Below, piece by piece: positions 7,593-16,635 of a stretch of DNA of 64,000 bases. Made by a program: the position numbers and the translations under genes. The DNA comes from Amycolatopsis acidicola (GTDB lineage: Bacteria; Actinomycetota; Actinomycetes; Mycobacteriales; Pseudonocardiaceae), in NCBI RefSeq assembly GCF_007713735.2, contig NZ_VMNW02000029.1, positions 20,586 through 84,585 of the forward strand, in the 5' to 3' direction. The notes under the pieces are model-generated. The model was given only the letters and a program-made list of their open reading frames with translations. It did not search any database and was not told the origin of the DNA. Every line of letters starts with the position of its first letter. Position 1 is the first letter of the stretch.

Positions 7593-10300
7593 CTTCCCAG
7601 GCGGGACAACGAGTTCGTGGCGTGCTCGCTGGACTGGCCCTTCTCGTTTTCGTCGCCGGCATCCCGCTCGGGCTGCTCGCACTCGGGGCCGGCCCCGCGC
7701 GGCTGATGCCCGCCCGCTGGCCCGAGCCGACCCCGATCGTCCAGTGGCCCGAGCACATCTGGAACGCCCTGCGATGGGCATGGCTCACCGGCGACCTAGC
7801 GCTCTGGCTCCTCATCGCCACCGCCTGGCTCGGCTGGCTCGCACTGACCGTTTCCGTTGCTGTCGAGGTAATGCGTCAGACCGGGCGAGGAGTCCGGACC
7901 GCCGGTATCCTGGTCCGCCGAGTTCCACGACGCAGGTGGATCGCCGGACTTGTGGCGGCCGTTCTCGTGGCAACGTCGGCAGGCACCGCAACGGCCTCCA
8001 GCCGCCCTGGCACGCTGATCGCGGCTACCGCACCACCGCGGCCGATCACGGTCTCCCCCAAGCCCGCCGAGAACCTGGTGTCGTGCCCAGTAGTGCACGG
8101 CGACACGTTGTGGACATTGGCGGAGCGGCACCTCGGTGCCGGCACCCGCTACCACGAGATCGTGCACCTGAACCTGGCGCTCCTCGGGGAAAATCCCGAC
8201 GAACTCGAGCCCGGGTGGACGCTTTGGCTCCCTTCGGACGCCGTCGACCTTCCGCACCCGACGGACACCGAGCTGATCGGGCGCATCGTCACGGTGAACT
8301 CCACGGACACGCTCTCGCGCATCGCTGAACGCGAGCTCGGCGATCCTGACGCCTGGCGGTTGCTCTTCAGCCTCAACGTCGGACGTGTCCAGCCGGACGG
8401 CCGCGCTCTCCGCGACCCCGACTTGCTCATGCCCGGCTGGCGTCTCGTCCTGCCGAGCCAGCCCGAGCCATCCCCTCGGCTCCATGCGACCTCCCCACCA
8501 GCGTCGGCCCCGGGCAGCCCGTCCACTCCACCGAAGCCTGCGCCCGCAGCGAACCCTTCGACCGGCATTTCGCTGCCGACTGGAGCGTTCGTCAGCCTCG
8601 GACTCGCCGCGTTGGTCACCCTCGCGATGATCACCGTGCGACTGCGGCGTCGCCGCTGGTACCGACCTGGCGCGCCAGACCAGGCTGACCCCGCGGAGCT
8701 ACCCGTCGTCCGCGCGCTGCGCATCGCTTTCGACACTGCCACGGAGCCCGTGCCATCGGAGCGGATGCGGCCTCGCGAGCTCGAAACCCGGGAGCGCGCG
8801 AAGGCCACCGTCCGCAGATCGCCGCAGGACACGCTGCTCGGCATCCGCGACAGCCAGAACGTCGCGCTCGAACTCGCGCGCGCCGGCGGCCTGGGGCTCG
8901 TCGGCCCAGGCACGCACGCGGCTGCGCGAGCACTGATCGTCGCCCACCTCGCACAAGCCCTTCGCGATGATGTCGACGCGCTGGTCGTGATCCCAGCGGA
9001 CGACGCACACGCGCTGTTCGGAAACGAAGTTCCGGAGCATCAACTACTTCTTGCCGACGACTTGCCAGCTGCCCTCGACATCCTCGGGACCGAGTTGCGA
9101 CGTACGGAGGGCTTCCGGCACCTGCTTCTGGTCGCCACCCCCACCGCGGAAACAGAACAGCGCGTAGCCGCTCTCCTCGACGAAGGCTCACGCCTCGACC
9201 TAGCCGGCGTACTCCTCGGCCGGTGGCAACCTGGCGTCACCGCTCGCGTCCACGAAGACGGCACAGTAGATGCGAGTGACGAAACCTTGACCAATACCCG
9301 GCTCTTCACCCTGCCTGCCGCCGACGCCCACGACCTTCTCGCTCTCCTGAAAGTCACAGGCTCCGATCGCGACGAGCCGCACCCACCGTCCCCGGGCAAC
9401 GCCGACTACGACTTCGTCACAGCCGAACCTGAAGCTGCCGCGAAGCTGCCTCCGACGAAGCCGTCGACCACCGATACGACCAACCATGGCGATCGATGCG
9501 CGACCACGAGCCCTCGCCCCGCCACTCCCCTGCATCTACAGGTACTCGGCCGACTCCACCTGACTCTCGGAACGTCCGAGCCCACCGACATCATCGAGAT
9601 CTTCGCGCCGCGGCAGCGCGAGATCCTGGTCTACCTGGCGTTGCACCGCGAAGGCTGCCGACGCGAAGCCCTGACCGCCGCGCTTTGGCCGGACGCGCCA
9701 AGCGACCGCCCCTACAACAGCTTCCACGCCACACTGTCCCAACTCCGCCGAAGCCTGCGCCAAGCAACCGAAAAGGACGGCGCGCCCGAGCTCGTCACAC
9801 AGCAAGACGGCCACTACGCCCTCGATCCGGCGACCGTGGACGTCGACCTTTGGCAGCTGCAAGACGCTCTCGCCGCGGGCCGCCGCGAAAGCCCGCCGGC
9901 CGACCGCTTGGCGGCCCTGCGACGAGTTCCCGAGCTGTACCGAGGAGACCTTGGCGGCGGAATCACAGCCGAGTGGATCGAAAGCCCCCGCGAAGCACTC
10001 CGACGGGAAGCACTCGACTCGCTTAGCTTCCTGATCGCCGAGATCAGGAACGAGGCTCCCGAAGAGGCTCTCGAACTGCTGGAGAACGCACGCCAGCTCG
10101 ACCCATACAACGAAGCGATCTACCGCGACCTCATGCGCATGCAAGCGCGCCTCGGCCACCACGCCAGCATCGAGCGCACGCTGCACCTGCTGACCACCTC
10201 ACTGTCTGATTTGGACCAGCAGCCGACACCAGACACCTTGCGTCTTGCCGAAGCCCTGCGGCAACGGGACGATCCACTGGAAAATCGACAAGCCAGCTGA
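7589..10300 (+). CDS. membrane protein with LysM-like repeats fused to BTAD regulator domain
   Basis: A 903-residue protein starting at ATG 7589, four bases inside the previous gene. Order: three membrane helices (about 11-34, 67-93, 117-136); an outer segment with two LysM-like units (about 163-215 with 'VVHGDTLWTLAERHLG', and 235-290 with 'DTLSRIAERELGD'); a Pro/Ser linker; a fourth helix (331-350); a cytoplasmic part (351-640) with no recognised motif; and a C-terminal winged-helix plus BTAD/TPR module (about 645-903, 'FAPRQREILVYLALHREG', 'DVDLWQLQDALAAG'). The layout suggests a sensor of peptidoglycan or envelope state whose cytoplasmic SARP/BTAD-like end acts on transcription or partner proteins. 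It is the last gene of the Tad operon. Confidence 0.8.
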   Translation: MTSQAGQRVRGVLAGLALLVFVAGIPLGLLALGAGPARLMPARWPEPTPIVQWPEHIWNALRWAWLTGDLALWLLIATAWLGWLALTVSVAVEVMRQTGRGVRTAGILVRRVPRRRWIAGLVAAVLVATSAGTATASSRPGTLIAATAPPRPITVSPKPAENLVSCPVVHGDTLWTLAERHLGAGTRYHEIVHLNLALLGENPDELEPGWTLWLPSDAVDLPHPTDTELIGRIVTVNSTDTLSRIAERELGDPDAWRLLFSLNVGRVQPDGRALRDPDLLMPGWRLVLPSQPEPSPRLHATSPPASAPGSPSTPPKPAPAANPSTGISLPTGAFVSLGLAALVTLAMITVRLRRRRWYRPGAPDQADPAELPVVRALRIAFDTATEPVPSERMRPRELETRERAKATVRRSPQDTLLGIRDSQNVALELARAGGLGLVGPGTHAAARALIVAHLAQALRDDVDALVVIPADDAHALFGNEVPEHQLLLADDLPAALDILGTELRRTEGFRHLLLVATPTAETEQRVAALLDEGSRLDLAGVLLGRWQPGVTARVHEDGTVDASDETLTNTRLFTLPAADAHDLLALLKVTGSDRDEPHPPSPGNADYDFVTAEPEAAAKLPPTKPSTTDTTNHGDRCATTSPRPATPLHLQVLGRLHLTLGTSEPTDIIEIFAPRQREILVYLALHREGCRREALTAALWPDAPSDRPYNSFHATLSQLRRSLRQATEKDGAPELVTQQDGHYALDPATVDVDLWQLQDALAAGRRESPPADRLAALRRVPELYRGDLGGGITAEWIESPREALRREALDSLSFLIAEIRNEAPEEALELLENARQLDPYNEAIYRDLMRMQARLGHHASIERTLHLLTTSLSDLDQQPTPDTLRLAEALRQRDDPLENRQAS

Positions 10301-10566
10301 CCTCGATCTTCCACCGCTCCCTCTTGTACGCAATCGCCGTGCAATTGCCAGGCTGCAGCACTTGGCATCTCCATCCTCACCCTCTGCACAGGGTGAGACG
10401 ACGAGCAGAGCGCGCTCTGCGGCGCCGTGGGTGTGGACTGGATCGTGGCCGCGGCGCTGGCGAGTTACTCGGCGACGAAGTGGTGGTTCCCGTCGGTGAT
10501 CGGGATGTTCTTGTCGACTGCTGCAGTCGATGGATGTCCCGGTACTGCCCCGGGCGCTGTTCCCGA
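10301..10566. other. intergenic region with two perfect palindromes
   Basis: This gap separates convergent genes. It holds a hairpin TCACCCT-6-AGGGTGA (10377-10396) and a 16-base perfect palindrome GCAGAGCGCGCTCTGC (10405-10420). Neither is followed by a T-run, so intrinsic termination is not supported, although a bidirectional terminator role between convergent genes is plausible. A GTG frame from 10427 begins with a protein-like stretch (MGVDWIVAAALASYSATKWW) but then runs antisense through the cupin gene; it may be a gene fragment. Confidence 0.45.
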
Positions 10567-11058
10567 TCAGCCGTTCAGAAGAGACAGCTCGCGGGGTGGC
10601 GGGCCCAGGATCTCGATGGCGTGCCTGGCTGCGGCATGCCCCAGTGTCGTCGGGTCGACAGGGCCAGGATCGGGCAGGCGGCGTTGGCGAGCGGGTTCAC
10701 CCACCTCGGCCGCGAACCGCTCGAAGCCGGCGGGCGTCGTGATCTGCAAGACGCGGAGCGGCTCGTCTGGGCCGACCACGAACGTGTGGGGATGACCGAC
10801 GGGCAGGTGCACGAAGTCGCCCGGACCTGCTTCGAACACCACGTCGTCGCAGCGAATCCGGACGCTGCCCGACAGGAGGTAGAACATTTCGTCCTCGTCC
10901 AGATGCCGGTGCAGCGGCGGGGCGAATCCCGCCGGGTTGACGAACTCCGCAACAGTGACCCGGCCGCGTGTCTGCTCGCCCGCGATCTTGATGGTGACCA
11001 GGTTCCCGAGGAACCACAGAGCCTCGCCCTCGTCCGGTCTGCGCACGTACGGGTTCAT
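10567..11058 (-). CDS. cupin-domain protein
   Basis: A 163-residue single-domain cupin. Motif 1 'PPLHRHLDEDEMFYLLSG' (about 48-65, metal ligands His-His-Glu) and motif 2 'PGDFVHLPVGHPHTF' (about 79-93, final His ligand) are intact, as in small quercetinase-like cupins. Substrate unknown. It is divergent from the TetR gene at 11116 across a 57-base gap containing a perfect palindrome, so that TetR protein probably controls it. Start ATG 11058 has a weak TGAGG upstream. Confidence 0.8.
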   Translation of the reverse strand: MNPYVRRPDEGEALWFLGNLVTIKIAGEQTRGRVTVAEFVNPAGFAPPLHRHLDEDEMFYLLSGSVRIRCDDVVFEAGPGDFVHLPVGHPHTFVVGPDEPLRVLQITTPAGFERFAAEVGEPARQRRLPDPGPVDPTTLGHAAARHAIEILGPPPRELSLLNG

Positions 11059-11074
11059 GGTGGCCTCATTTCAG

Positions 11075-11087
11075 TAGACATTGTCTA
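11075..11087. promoter_or_regulatory. TetR-type operator palindrome TAGACA-T-TGTCTA
   Basis: A perfect 6+1+6 inverted repeat in the divergent intergenic region. On the plus strand it overlaps a candidate promoter for the TetR gene: TTGTCT (11081-11086), 17 bases, TATCCT (11104-11109); the start point would fall at about 11116, the GTG itself, so the mRNA would be leaderless. On the minus strand TTGACT (11092-11087) abuts it as a -35 for the cupin gene. A repressor bound here would block both promoters. Confidence 0.7.
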
Positions 11088-11115
11088 GTCAATATGACAC
11101 TAGTATCCTCAAACT

Positions 11116-11757
11116 GTGAGTTCCGTCAACAGGCCCAGCCGCCGCTACGCCTCGCCACTACGAGAGGAAAGCGCCCGGCGGACCAGGCGCGCCGTGGTGG
11201 CAGCGGCCACGACACTGTTCTCTGAGCGGGGGTACACCGCGACCTCGCTCGCCGAGGTCGCCGCCGCAGCCGGAGTGTCCCGCCCCACCGCCTTCTCCGC
11301 GTTCGGCTCCAAGGGCGCCCTGTTGCGCCAGGTGCTGGACGAGGCGCTGGCCGGTGACGACGAGCCGGTCGCGGTCGCCGACCGCCCATGGTTTCGGCCA
11401 GTATGGGACGCGGCGTCGCCGGCCGAGGTGCTGGCGGCCTACGCCGGGGTGTGCACTCTGATCGGCAGGCGTGCGGCCCGGATGTTCGAGGTCGTTCGTC
11501 GTGCCGCCGACAACTCGCCCGACGCCCGGGAGCTGTGGGAGACGTTGTGCCGCAACCGGATCGCCGGCGCCCGCATGGTCGTCGAGCGAGCCGTCAAACG
11601 TGGCGCCACCGTCGACCTGGAACGAGCCGTCGACTCGTTGTGGATCTTCAACGACCCTTCCCACTACGACGCCCTCGTACACCGTCGTGGCTGGCCGGAA
11701 ACTGTCTTCACCTCGTGGCTCGCCGCCCGCATGCGTGACGCCGTCCTCGACCTGTGA
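11116..11757 (+). CDS. TetR/AcrR-family transcriptional regulator
   Basis: A 213-residue TetR-type regulator. The N-terminal HTH is clear: 'AATTLFSERGYTATSLAEVA' then 'AAAGVSRPTAFSAFGSKGALL' (shown in part, about 32-74). The C-terminal ligand domain is all-helical with unknown ligand. GTG 11116 is chosen because the candidate -10 box (TATCCT) ends six bases before it, giving a leaderless transcript. It probably represses itself and the divergent cupin gene through the palindrome at 11075. Confidence 0.85.
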   Translation: MSSVNRPSRRYASPLREESARRTRRAVVAAATTLFSERGYTATSLAEVAAAAGVSRPTAFSAFGSKGALLRQVLDEALAGDDEPVAVADRPWFRPVWDAASPAEVLAAYAGVCTLIGRRAARMFEVVRRAADNSPDARELWETLCRNRIAGARMVVERAVKRGATVDLERAVDSLWIFNDPSHYDALVHRRGWPETVFTSWLAARMRDAVLDL

Positions 11758-12176
11758 CGCGTCCCAGTCCTGTTCCCGGTTCGCACGGCTCCTTTCAGTG
11801 TGGTCACAGCGCGGGCCAGTGCTACTCACCCCCAGGATCATCGAAGCGTTCACGACACAAACGATGAGGACGTCATTTCCTGACAGATCGACGTCAAATC
11901 CGCCGAAAGAAGGAAATGGCGCCAAAGGCAAGACCCACGCGCCTGTAGGGTCTGACCGCGTACGACATGTCGATCTTGACTGATCTGCGGCTTCTATCTT
12001 GTCTCATGGCGATGTCGTCAAGATCAGTCTCAAACCCGTGGCATTTCCTTAACTGCGATCACGCATCCGCGCCGCACTGGGCACGCCTGGTTTCAGATCT
12101 CCGACTCCGTCGCGACGGCCGTTCCTTCCTGCGCGATATCTCCGTTGACGGCCTGTTGAGGATCGTCAGCGTGAGG
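11758..12176. other. intergenic region, no gene seen
   Basis: No convincing gene. An in-frame extension of the following phosphotransferase remnant back to 11967 has no ribosome site and no family resemblance. An inverted repeat GATCTTGAC (11972-11980) / GTCAAGATC (12017-12025) is present with a 36-base spacer. Otherwise I see nothing to annotate. Confidence 0.4.
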
Positions 12177-12544
12177 ATGCACGCGAACGAGGCGGATATC
12201 GACGAGGAGCTTGTGCGCCGGCTGGTGGCTGGGCAGTTCCCGGCATGGGCGGACCTGCCGATCGAGGCGGTGGCGTCGTCGGGCACGGACAATGCGATGT
12301 ACCGGCTGGGCGCCGATCCCGCCGTGCGCCTACCCCGCACCCGGTTGCGGCGAACGATGTCGCCACCGGAACAGAAGCAAGTGCTGGAGCTGCACCGTAC
12401 CTGCCGGTCATGGTGCCGACGCCGGTCGCGTGCGGCGGGCCCGCGCCCAACCGGATCGTGCTCGGTGTCCCGGTCCACCGGACCGACATCCTCCCAGCAC
12501 TGATCTCCAGTCCAGCTCGGCGAGTTTACGCCGCACCTCGGTGA
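12177..12544 (+). pseudogene. aminoglycoside phosphotransferase (APH) remnant
   Basis: From ATG 12177 the frame reads 'MHANEADIDEELVRRLVAGQ', then 'FPAWADLPIEAVASSGTDNA' and 'MYRLGADPAVRLPRT', matching the first 50 or so residues of the APH/antibiotic phosphotransferase family (nucleotide-binding lobe). At about 12390 the frame changes: the continuation 'APYLPVMVPTPVACGGPAPN' is found in the -1 frame, then resemblance is lost by about 12490. The catalytic HGD and DFG-like residues, normally more than 150 residues further on, are missing. It is a frameshifted, truncated remnant of a gene of about 300 codons and cannot be active as such. Confidence 0.72.
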
Positions 12545-12619
12545 ACTTCCAGATGCACCGCACGGCTGCCTTCACGTGAAGGTTCCAGCGCACGAAACTC
12601 ATTCCGTTCTGGCGGTCAG

Positions 12620-13555
12620 ATGGGTCTGCCCAGGTCACATTTCGCAGCTGACACACAGCGTGTCTCCCTCGCTGAGCATCTGCATAGTTGTACGGTCCGC
12701 GATGTGTTACCGATCGTTTCGGGCCGGTCGCCACGTCCATGTGAGTGGTGCCAGAAGGCGTACGAGCCGCGGCGTCGAGATCAACGCGCGTGTGGACGAC
12801 AGTGCTCGATCTTGTTGAATCGCGCAAACCAACGGGCCAAGGTCGACCGACCGACTATTGCCGTATGCGAGCAGTGCGAGAAACCGTTTGAAGTCGGACG
12901 CTTCGGCAAGGTTCCCGTCCGCTGTACGGCATGTCAAGGTGAGCGAAAGCGGGCGTACGACGCCGAATACCAGGTCATCAATCGTGAGTCGCACGTAGCC
13001 GCCAACAAGCGGTACTACGCCAAGGTAAAGGCGCGCCGACAAGACCGGATCATTGCGATCACCTGCCTGGATTGCGAGCAGGAGATCACACTGGTCAATC
13101 CGGTAGGCCGTCCCCCTAAACGGTGTTCGTCATGTAGTGATGTTCACCGCTTAGCGCGCATCCGCCAGAATACGAGGATTCGTCGGGAGACGACGGACTA
13201 CTTCGTCAACTATCGCGCGCGCAACAGCACACGGCTCACGGCCAAAGCCATTGCCTGGGCTAAGGCGAATCCCGAGAAGCACTGTGCACGTGGTAACCGG
13301 TACCGGTCACGCAAGTACTCGCCGGTCGTCGAGGGCTTCACACGGGAAGAGATTGGTGATCGAGACGGCTGGCTCTGTTCCTACTGTGGAAGCGTGATAG
13401 ATCGCGCGTTGAAGTTTCCTGATCCCTGGGCAGGCGAACTCGATCACGTCATCCCGGTGACCGCGCCCGACTATCCTGGCCACACCCGCGCGAACGCTGG
13501 CATCATTCACTCAAGGTGCAACAAGGCGAAGGGCGGCCACAAACGAGGCGTGTGA
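12620..13555 (+). CDS. HNH endonuclease with three N-terminal zinc ribbons
   Basis: A 311-residue Cys-rich protein. Three C4 clusters precede the nuclease: C41-C44/C58-C62, C83-C86/C102-C105, C149-C152/C169-C172. A basic helical stretch (175-235) leads to an HNH core: C253-x2-C256, 'ELDHVIPVT' (D275, H276), 'HSRCNKAKGG' (C300, N301). The catalytic HNH residues are all present. Stand-alone HNH proteins of this type occur in phages and mobile elements as homing or packaging nucleases; the tandem zinc ribbons suggest specific DNA recognition. No good ribosome site precedes ATG 12620; a later start before residue 38 would keep every domain. Confidence 0.75.
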   Translation: MGLPRSHFAADTQRVSLAEHLHSCTVRDVLPIVSGRSPRPCEWCQKAYEPRRRDQRACGRQCSILLNRANQRAKVDRPTIAVCEQCEKPFEVGRFGKVPVRCTACQGERKRAYDAEYQVINRESHVAANKRYYAKVKARRQDRIIAITCLDCEQEITLVNPVGRPPKRCSSCSDVHRLARIRQNTRIRRETTDYFVNYRARNSTRLTAKAIAWAKANPEKHCARGNRYRSRKYSPVVEGFTREEIGDRDGWLCSYCGSVIDRALKFPDPWAGELDHVIPVTAPDYPGHTRANAGIIHSRCNKAKGGHKRGV

Positions 13556-14568
13556 GAATTCGCGGAGCTACCGAGCACCGAATAATGCCTGCCCCTTGTG
13601 CCGACGGAAAGTGGGCCACGGCGTTGCTAAAAGCAGTGCGTCGAAGCTGACAGCGGCCCACAACTGAATCGTCTGTGCGAATATATCTGCGCTCCGGTAG
13701 CAGAAAGTCGTCCACCTCAGGCTCGCCGCATCCGCCATCGCCGGTCCTCGCAACCAAGTGGCTCCCGGCGGGAATACAATCCCACTAGCCGACGCATCGG
13801 TCCGCAGCAACATCTGCGTATCGACAACACCGCCCAGACGACCCAATCTCAACCACGCTTCACAAATGAAGCCGAGACGAAAGCGCTGGTGAGAAAATGA
13901 AACCGGCCATGAGACTCTACAGCGCCCACCCGCCTTCCTCCTGTCCTTCCTCTCCACTTTCCTTTCCGGGGCCCCACTAGAGAGGAAGGGATGCGCCGAG
14001 ACCTTGCCGCAGGGCTACATGGGGCCGCCGCTTCCTCCGTATCGTCCAACTTAGGTGCCGGCAGGCACGTGAACAGTCGGCCGGTTCGACGTCTTGCCCT
14101 CATGCATTGTCCACGCTGGCGTCCATAGTTTGCTTCAGCTCCGACACCTTAGTTACGTCTATTTATTTCCCTAGTTCTATTTCCGCTCGTCCTTTCTATT
14201 TCCAGTGACGGCACATTCCCTTGCACGCAGGGCGCCAGCCGCGACCACACGCTCCACCTCTGCCGCATATCCGCAGCTCAAGGACCCCGGGCAGCCTTAG
14301 GCGGCGATGCAACTTCGAAGGTAACGACGAGATAACGGAACTATTCTTGAGCTTGAAAATGTCTACCCCATATGTCACTATAGACATGTAGGCAAGACAG
14401 CATGAGGGGAAGGGCAGAGCAGCACGCGAGCACCGGGGCCGAGCGTCCCGAGAGCGGCCTTCTCTCATTCTTTCCCTTAAATTTCCTCCGCGCGTAATAG
14501 AAGGCCCGCATAGCGCGGAAAGCAGCACTTCGTGAGACACTTAAAACGAACTCGTGAAAGAAACTCTC
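13556..14568. other. 1-kb AT-richer non-coding region with iteron-like repeats and inverted repeats
   Basis: No frame here has a ribosome site plus protein-like sequence on either strand. Features seen: TTCTATTTCC at 14175-14184 and 14194-14203, with a related GTCTATTT at 14157, an 18-19 base spacing; an inverted repeat ATGTCTA (14359-14365) / TAGACAT (14381-14387) whose half-site TGTCTA/TAGACA also forms the TetR operator at 11075; and a hairpin TCCGCGC (14487-14493) / GCGCGGA (14513-14519). Such a region in a conjugative element could be a replication or transfer origin or a long regulatory leader; this is inference. Confidence 0.4.
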
Positions 14569-15327
14569 ATGTCATACAAGGGTGAACACGTATACTCGCC
14601 GAAACAATACGCCGAAACCGTTGAACTGTGGCGCGAATTGCTCGAATGCGACCGGGTGAGCCTCGCCGAGGACCGCACCGGATACCTGTATCCGATCCGA
14701 GTGCAGGACCTGACAGACGACGTCATCCACGCGTTAGTGCTATCAGACGGCCAAGAAACGGACGACGACTACGCGATCACGGTGACCCTAGTTGACTACT
14801 CGGACTACGGCGGCACCGAGCGCGACGCGGCAAATGTCCGCTACCTGATAGGCACACCAGGAGTTCAGACGTCCACAAACGGCCGACATGGCTATGGATC
14901 CGCGTGGGTACAACTCGGCGAACTCCCCACCAACGGAGACGACGTCGGCACAGGGATTGAATGGTTGACCAACCTCATACAAATCGCCCAGTCAATCGAC
15001 GCGGGCGAAGTGGACGAAAGCACCCTTGGTGAATACGAAACAGAGTTACAAGTGGAAGCATGGGACGCGTGGCTGGAGTCAGATACACGGTCGGAACTAG
15101 CAGATTGGTTTGGATGCGATGATCTTGACGACTTTGGATACAGCCATGAAGAGATTCGTGATCTCTATTACTCGTACGAAGGAAACGAGTGGACGTGCGA
15201 CTCGGCAACATCCGCGACTAACCAAAATCACGACGACGCTGTAGAGCACGTAGCGGAAACAATCCTTGCCGCTTGGTGCAAGCCGTACGTAGACCCCAAT
15301 CAAACGACACTTTCCATCGCGGTTTGA
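14569..15327 (+). CDS. hypothetical acidic protein
   Basis: A 252-residue, strongly acidic protein, rich in Asp/Glu/Tyr ('DDDYAITVTLVDYSDYGGTE', 'DWFGCDDLDDFGYSHEE'), with no signal peptide or membrane segment. I do not recognise a family. ATG 14569 is preferred over an in-frame GTG at 14554 because GAAAG lies upstream. Codon use is less GC-biased than in the Tad operon, in keeping with the AT-richer region before it. It precedes the DUF932 gene; its acidity recalls DNA-mimic or anti-restriction proteins, but no motif supports that. Confidence 0.6.
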   Translation: MSYKGEHVYSPKQYAETVELWRELLECDRVSLAEDRTGYLYPIRVQDLTDDVIHALVLSDGQETDDDYAITVTLVDYSDYGGTERDAANVRYLIGTPGVQTSTNGRHGYGSAWVQLGELPTNGDDVGTGIEWLTNLIQIAQSIDAGEVDESTLGEYETELQVEAWDAWLESDTRSELADWFGCDDLDDFGYSHEEIRDLYYSYEGNEWTCDSATSATNQNHDDAVEHVAETILAAWCKPYVDPNQTTLSIAV

Positions 15328-15501
15328 GGGTCGTTCAGCCCTATTCCTTCGACTGTGTACGGCACAGTGAATGTCTGGCGACTGCTACCGCGAGTGACAG
15401 ATAACCCCTTGCGCCATTTCGGTGCCGCACGCGTTGGCGCGCGGACGCCGTGACCGCGCAACGGTTTCCGTATCACCTCCAATAATGAAAGTAGGTTCGT
15501 C

Positions 15502-16506
15502 ATGTCCAAAGAGACCAGCCAGTGGCTCAACAACAATGTGCTGATCGGGTTCACCGCCAAGCGCGGAAATGCCTGGCACTACCGCGCATCTGCCCAGGGG
15601 AGTGAGCCGAACCATTACACCGGCGCCGTTCCGGTTGCTGACGTGCAGCGCCGTCTGTTCCACTGGACCGCCGAACCGGAACCGGTCCTTGTCGCGGGAA
15701 AGTTCGGTCTGCGTCGCGTGCCCAACAAGCAAGCCATCACTACCTCGGATACCGGGGATGTCCTTGGGATCTTCGCCGACGGCTATACCGTTCATCAGTA
15801 CCAGGAATGGTTACTGGACAAGGTCGGCACGATCCTTGACGACGGACTGTCGATCGGTTCCGCGGGCCTGCTGCGCGACCGCAAACAGGCTTGGGTGAGC
15901 GTGGAAGTGCCCGAGAACATCACCACCCCTGAGGGAGTGGAGTTCCGGCCGAACTTGATCGCCTGCACCAGCCACGACGGCAGCCTTGCCACCACCTACA
16001 AGCGCACTGTGACCAATGTGGTGTGTGACAACACGATGGCGGCCGGTCTGCGGGAGTACGGGCAACAGTTCAAGGTCAAGCACTCCAAGAACGGCAAGTT
16101 CAGCATCGTGAAGGCGCGTGACGCCCTCTCGATGGTCCACACGGTGGCCGAGGAGTTCGCCGCTGAGGTCAAGGCATTGTGCGAAACGACCGTGACCGAT
16201 CAGGCATGGCGTGCCTTCCTGGACGCACACACCCCGCTGCCCGAGGAGAAGGGCCGCGCACGCACCACCGCGACGAATGAACGGGCCGCGCTGACCCGGT
16301 TGTGGAACAGCGATAACCGGGTGAGCCCGTGGCGCGGTACCGCGTGGGGAGTGGTGCAGGCCATCAACACTTACACCCACCACGAAGCGATAGTGCGCAA
16401 CGCATCCCGGGCCGAACGGAACATGTCCCGCGCGGTGGACGGCAAAGCCGACGCGCTCGATCAGGACACCGTGACGACGCTCGGCAAGGTGCTGGCCTCG
16501 GTCTGA
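15502..16506 (+). CDS. DUF932 phage/plasmid-like protein
   Basis: A 334-residue protein. 'MSKETSQWLNNNVLIGFTAK', 'YTVHQYQEWLLDKVGTILD', 'FRPNLIACTSHDGSLATTYK' and 'TNVVCDNTMAAGLRE' are typical of the DUF932 family (phage/plasmid-like protein TIGR03299) carried on plasmids and integrative elements; biochemical function is not known to me. Full length for the family, with no disruption. It is followed by several small element genes on the same strand with 20-130 base gaps. Confidence 0.82.
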   Translation: MSKETSQWLNNNVLIGFTAKRGNAWHYRASAQGSEPNHYTGAVPVADVQRRLFHWTAEPEPVLVAGKFGLRRVPNKQAITTSDTGDVLGIFADGYTVHQYQEWLLDKVGTILDDGLSIGSAGLLRDRKQAWVSVEVPENITTPEGVEFRPNLIACTSHDGSLATTYKRTVTNVVCDNTMAAGLREYGQQFKVKHSKNGKFSIVKARDALSMVHTVAEEFAAEVKALCETTVTDQAWRAFLDAHTPLPEEKGRARTTATNERAALTRLWNSDNRVSPWRGTAWGVVQAINTYTHHEAIVRNASRAERNMSRAVDGKADALDQDTVTTLGKVLASV

Positions 16507-16635
16507 AAAGGACCGTTGCCGCTTCGGTGCCCGCGCGGCCATCCCGCCGCGCGGCCGCCGTGGCTGCGATGGGCCACATCCGACGCCGAACGAAACCCGG
16601 CGCGCCCATCTCTGGCACAGAAAGGGAGAACCATC

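Noticed and set aside
10427..10795. 122-codon plus-strand frame beginning MGVDWIVAAALASYSATKWW
   Set aside because: The first 30 residues look protein-like but most of the frame is antisense to the intact cupin gene; at most a fragment.
13568..13957. 129-codon minus-strand frame in the non-coding kilobase
   Set aside because: No ribosome site, odd composition, no recognised motif.
14196..14540. 114-codon minus-strand frame
   Set aside because: No start signal and low protein character; region better described as non-coding.
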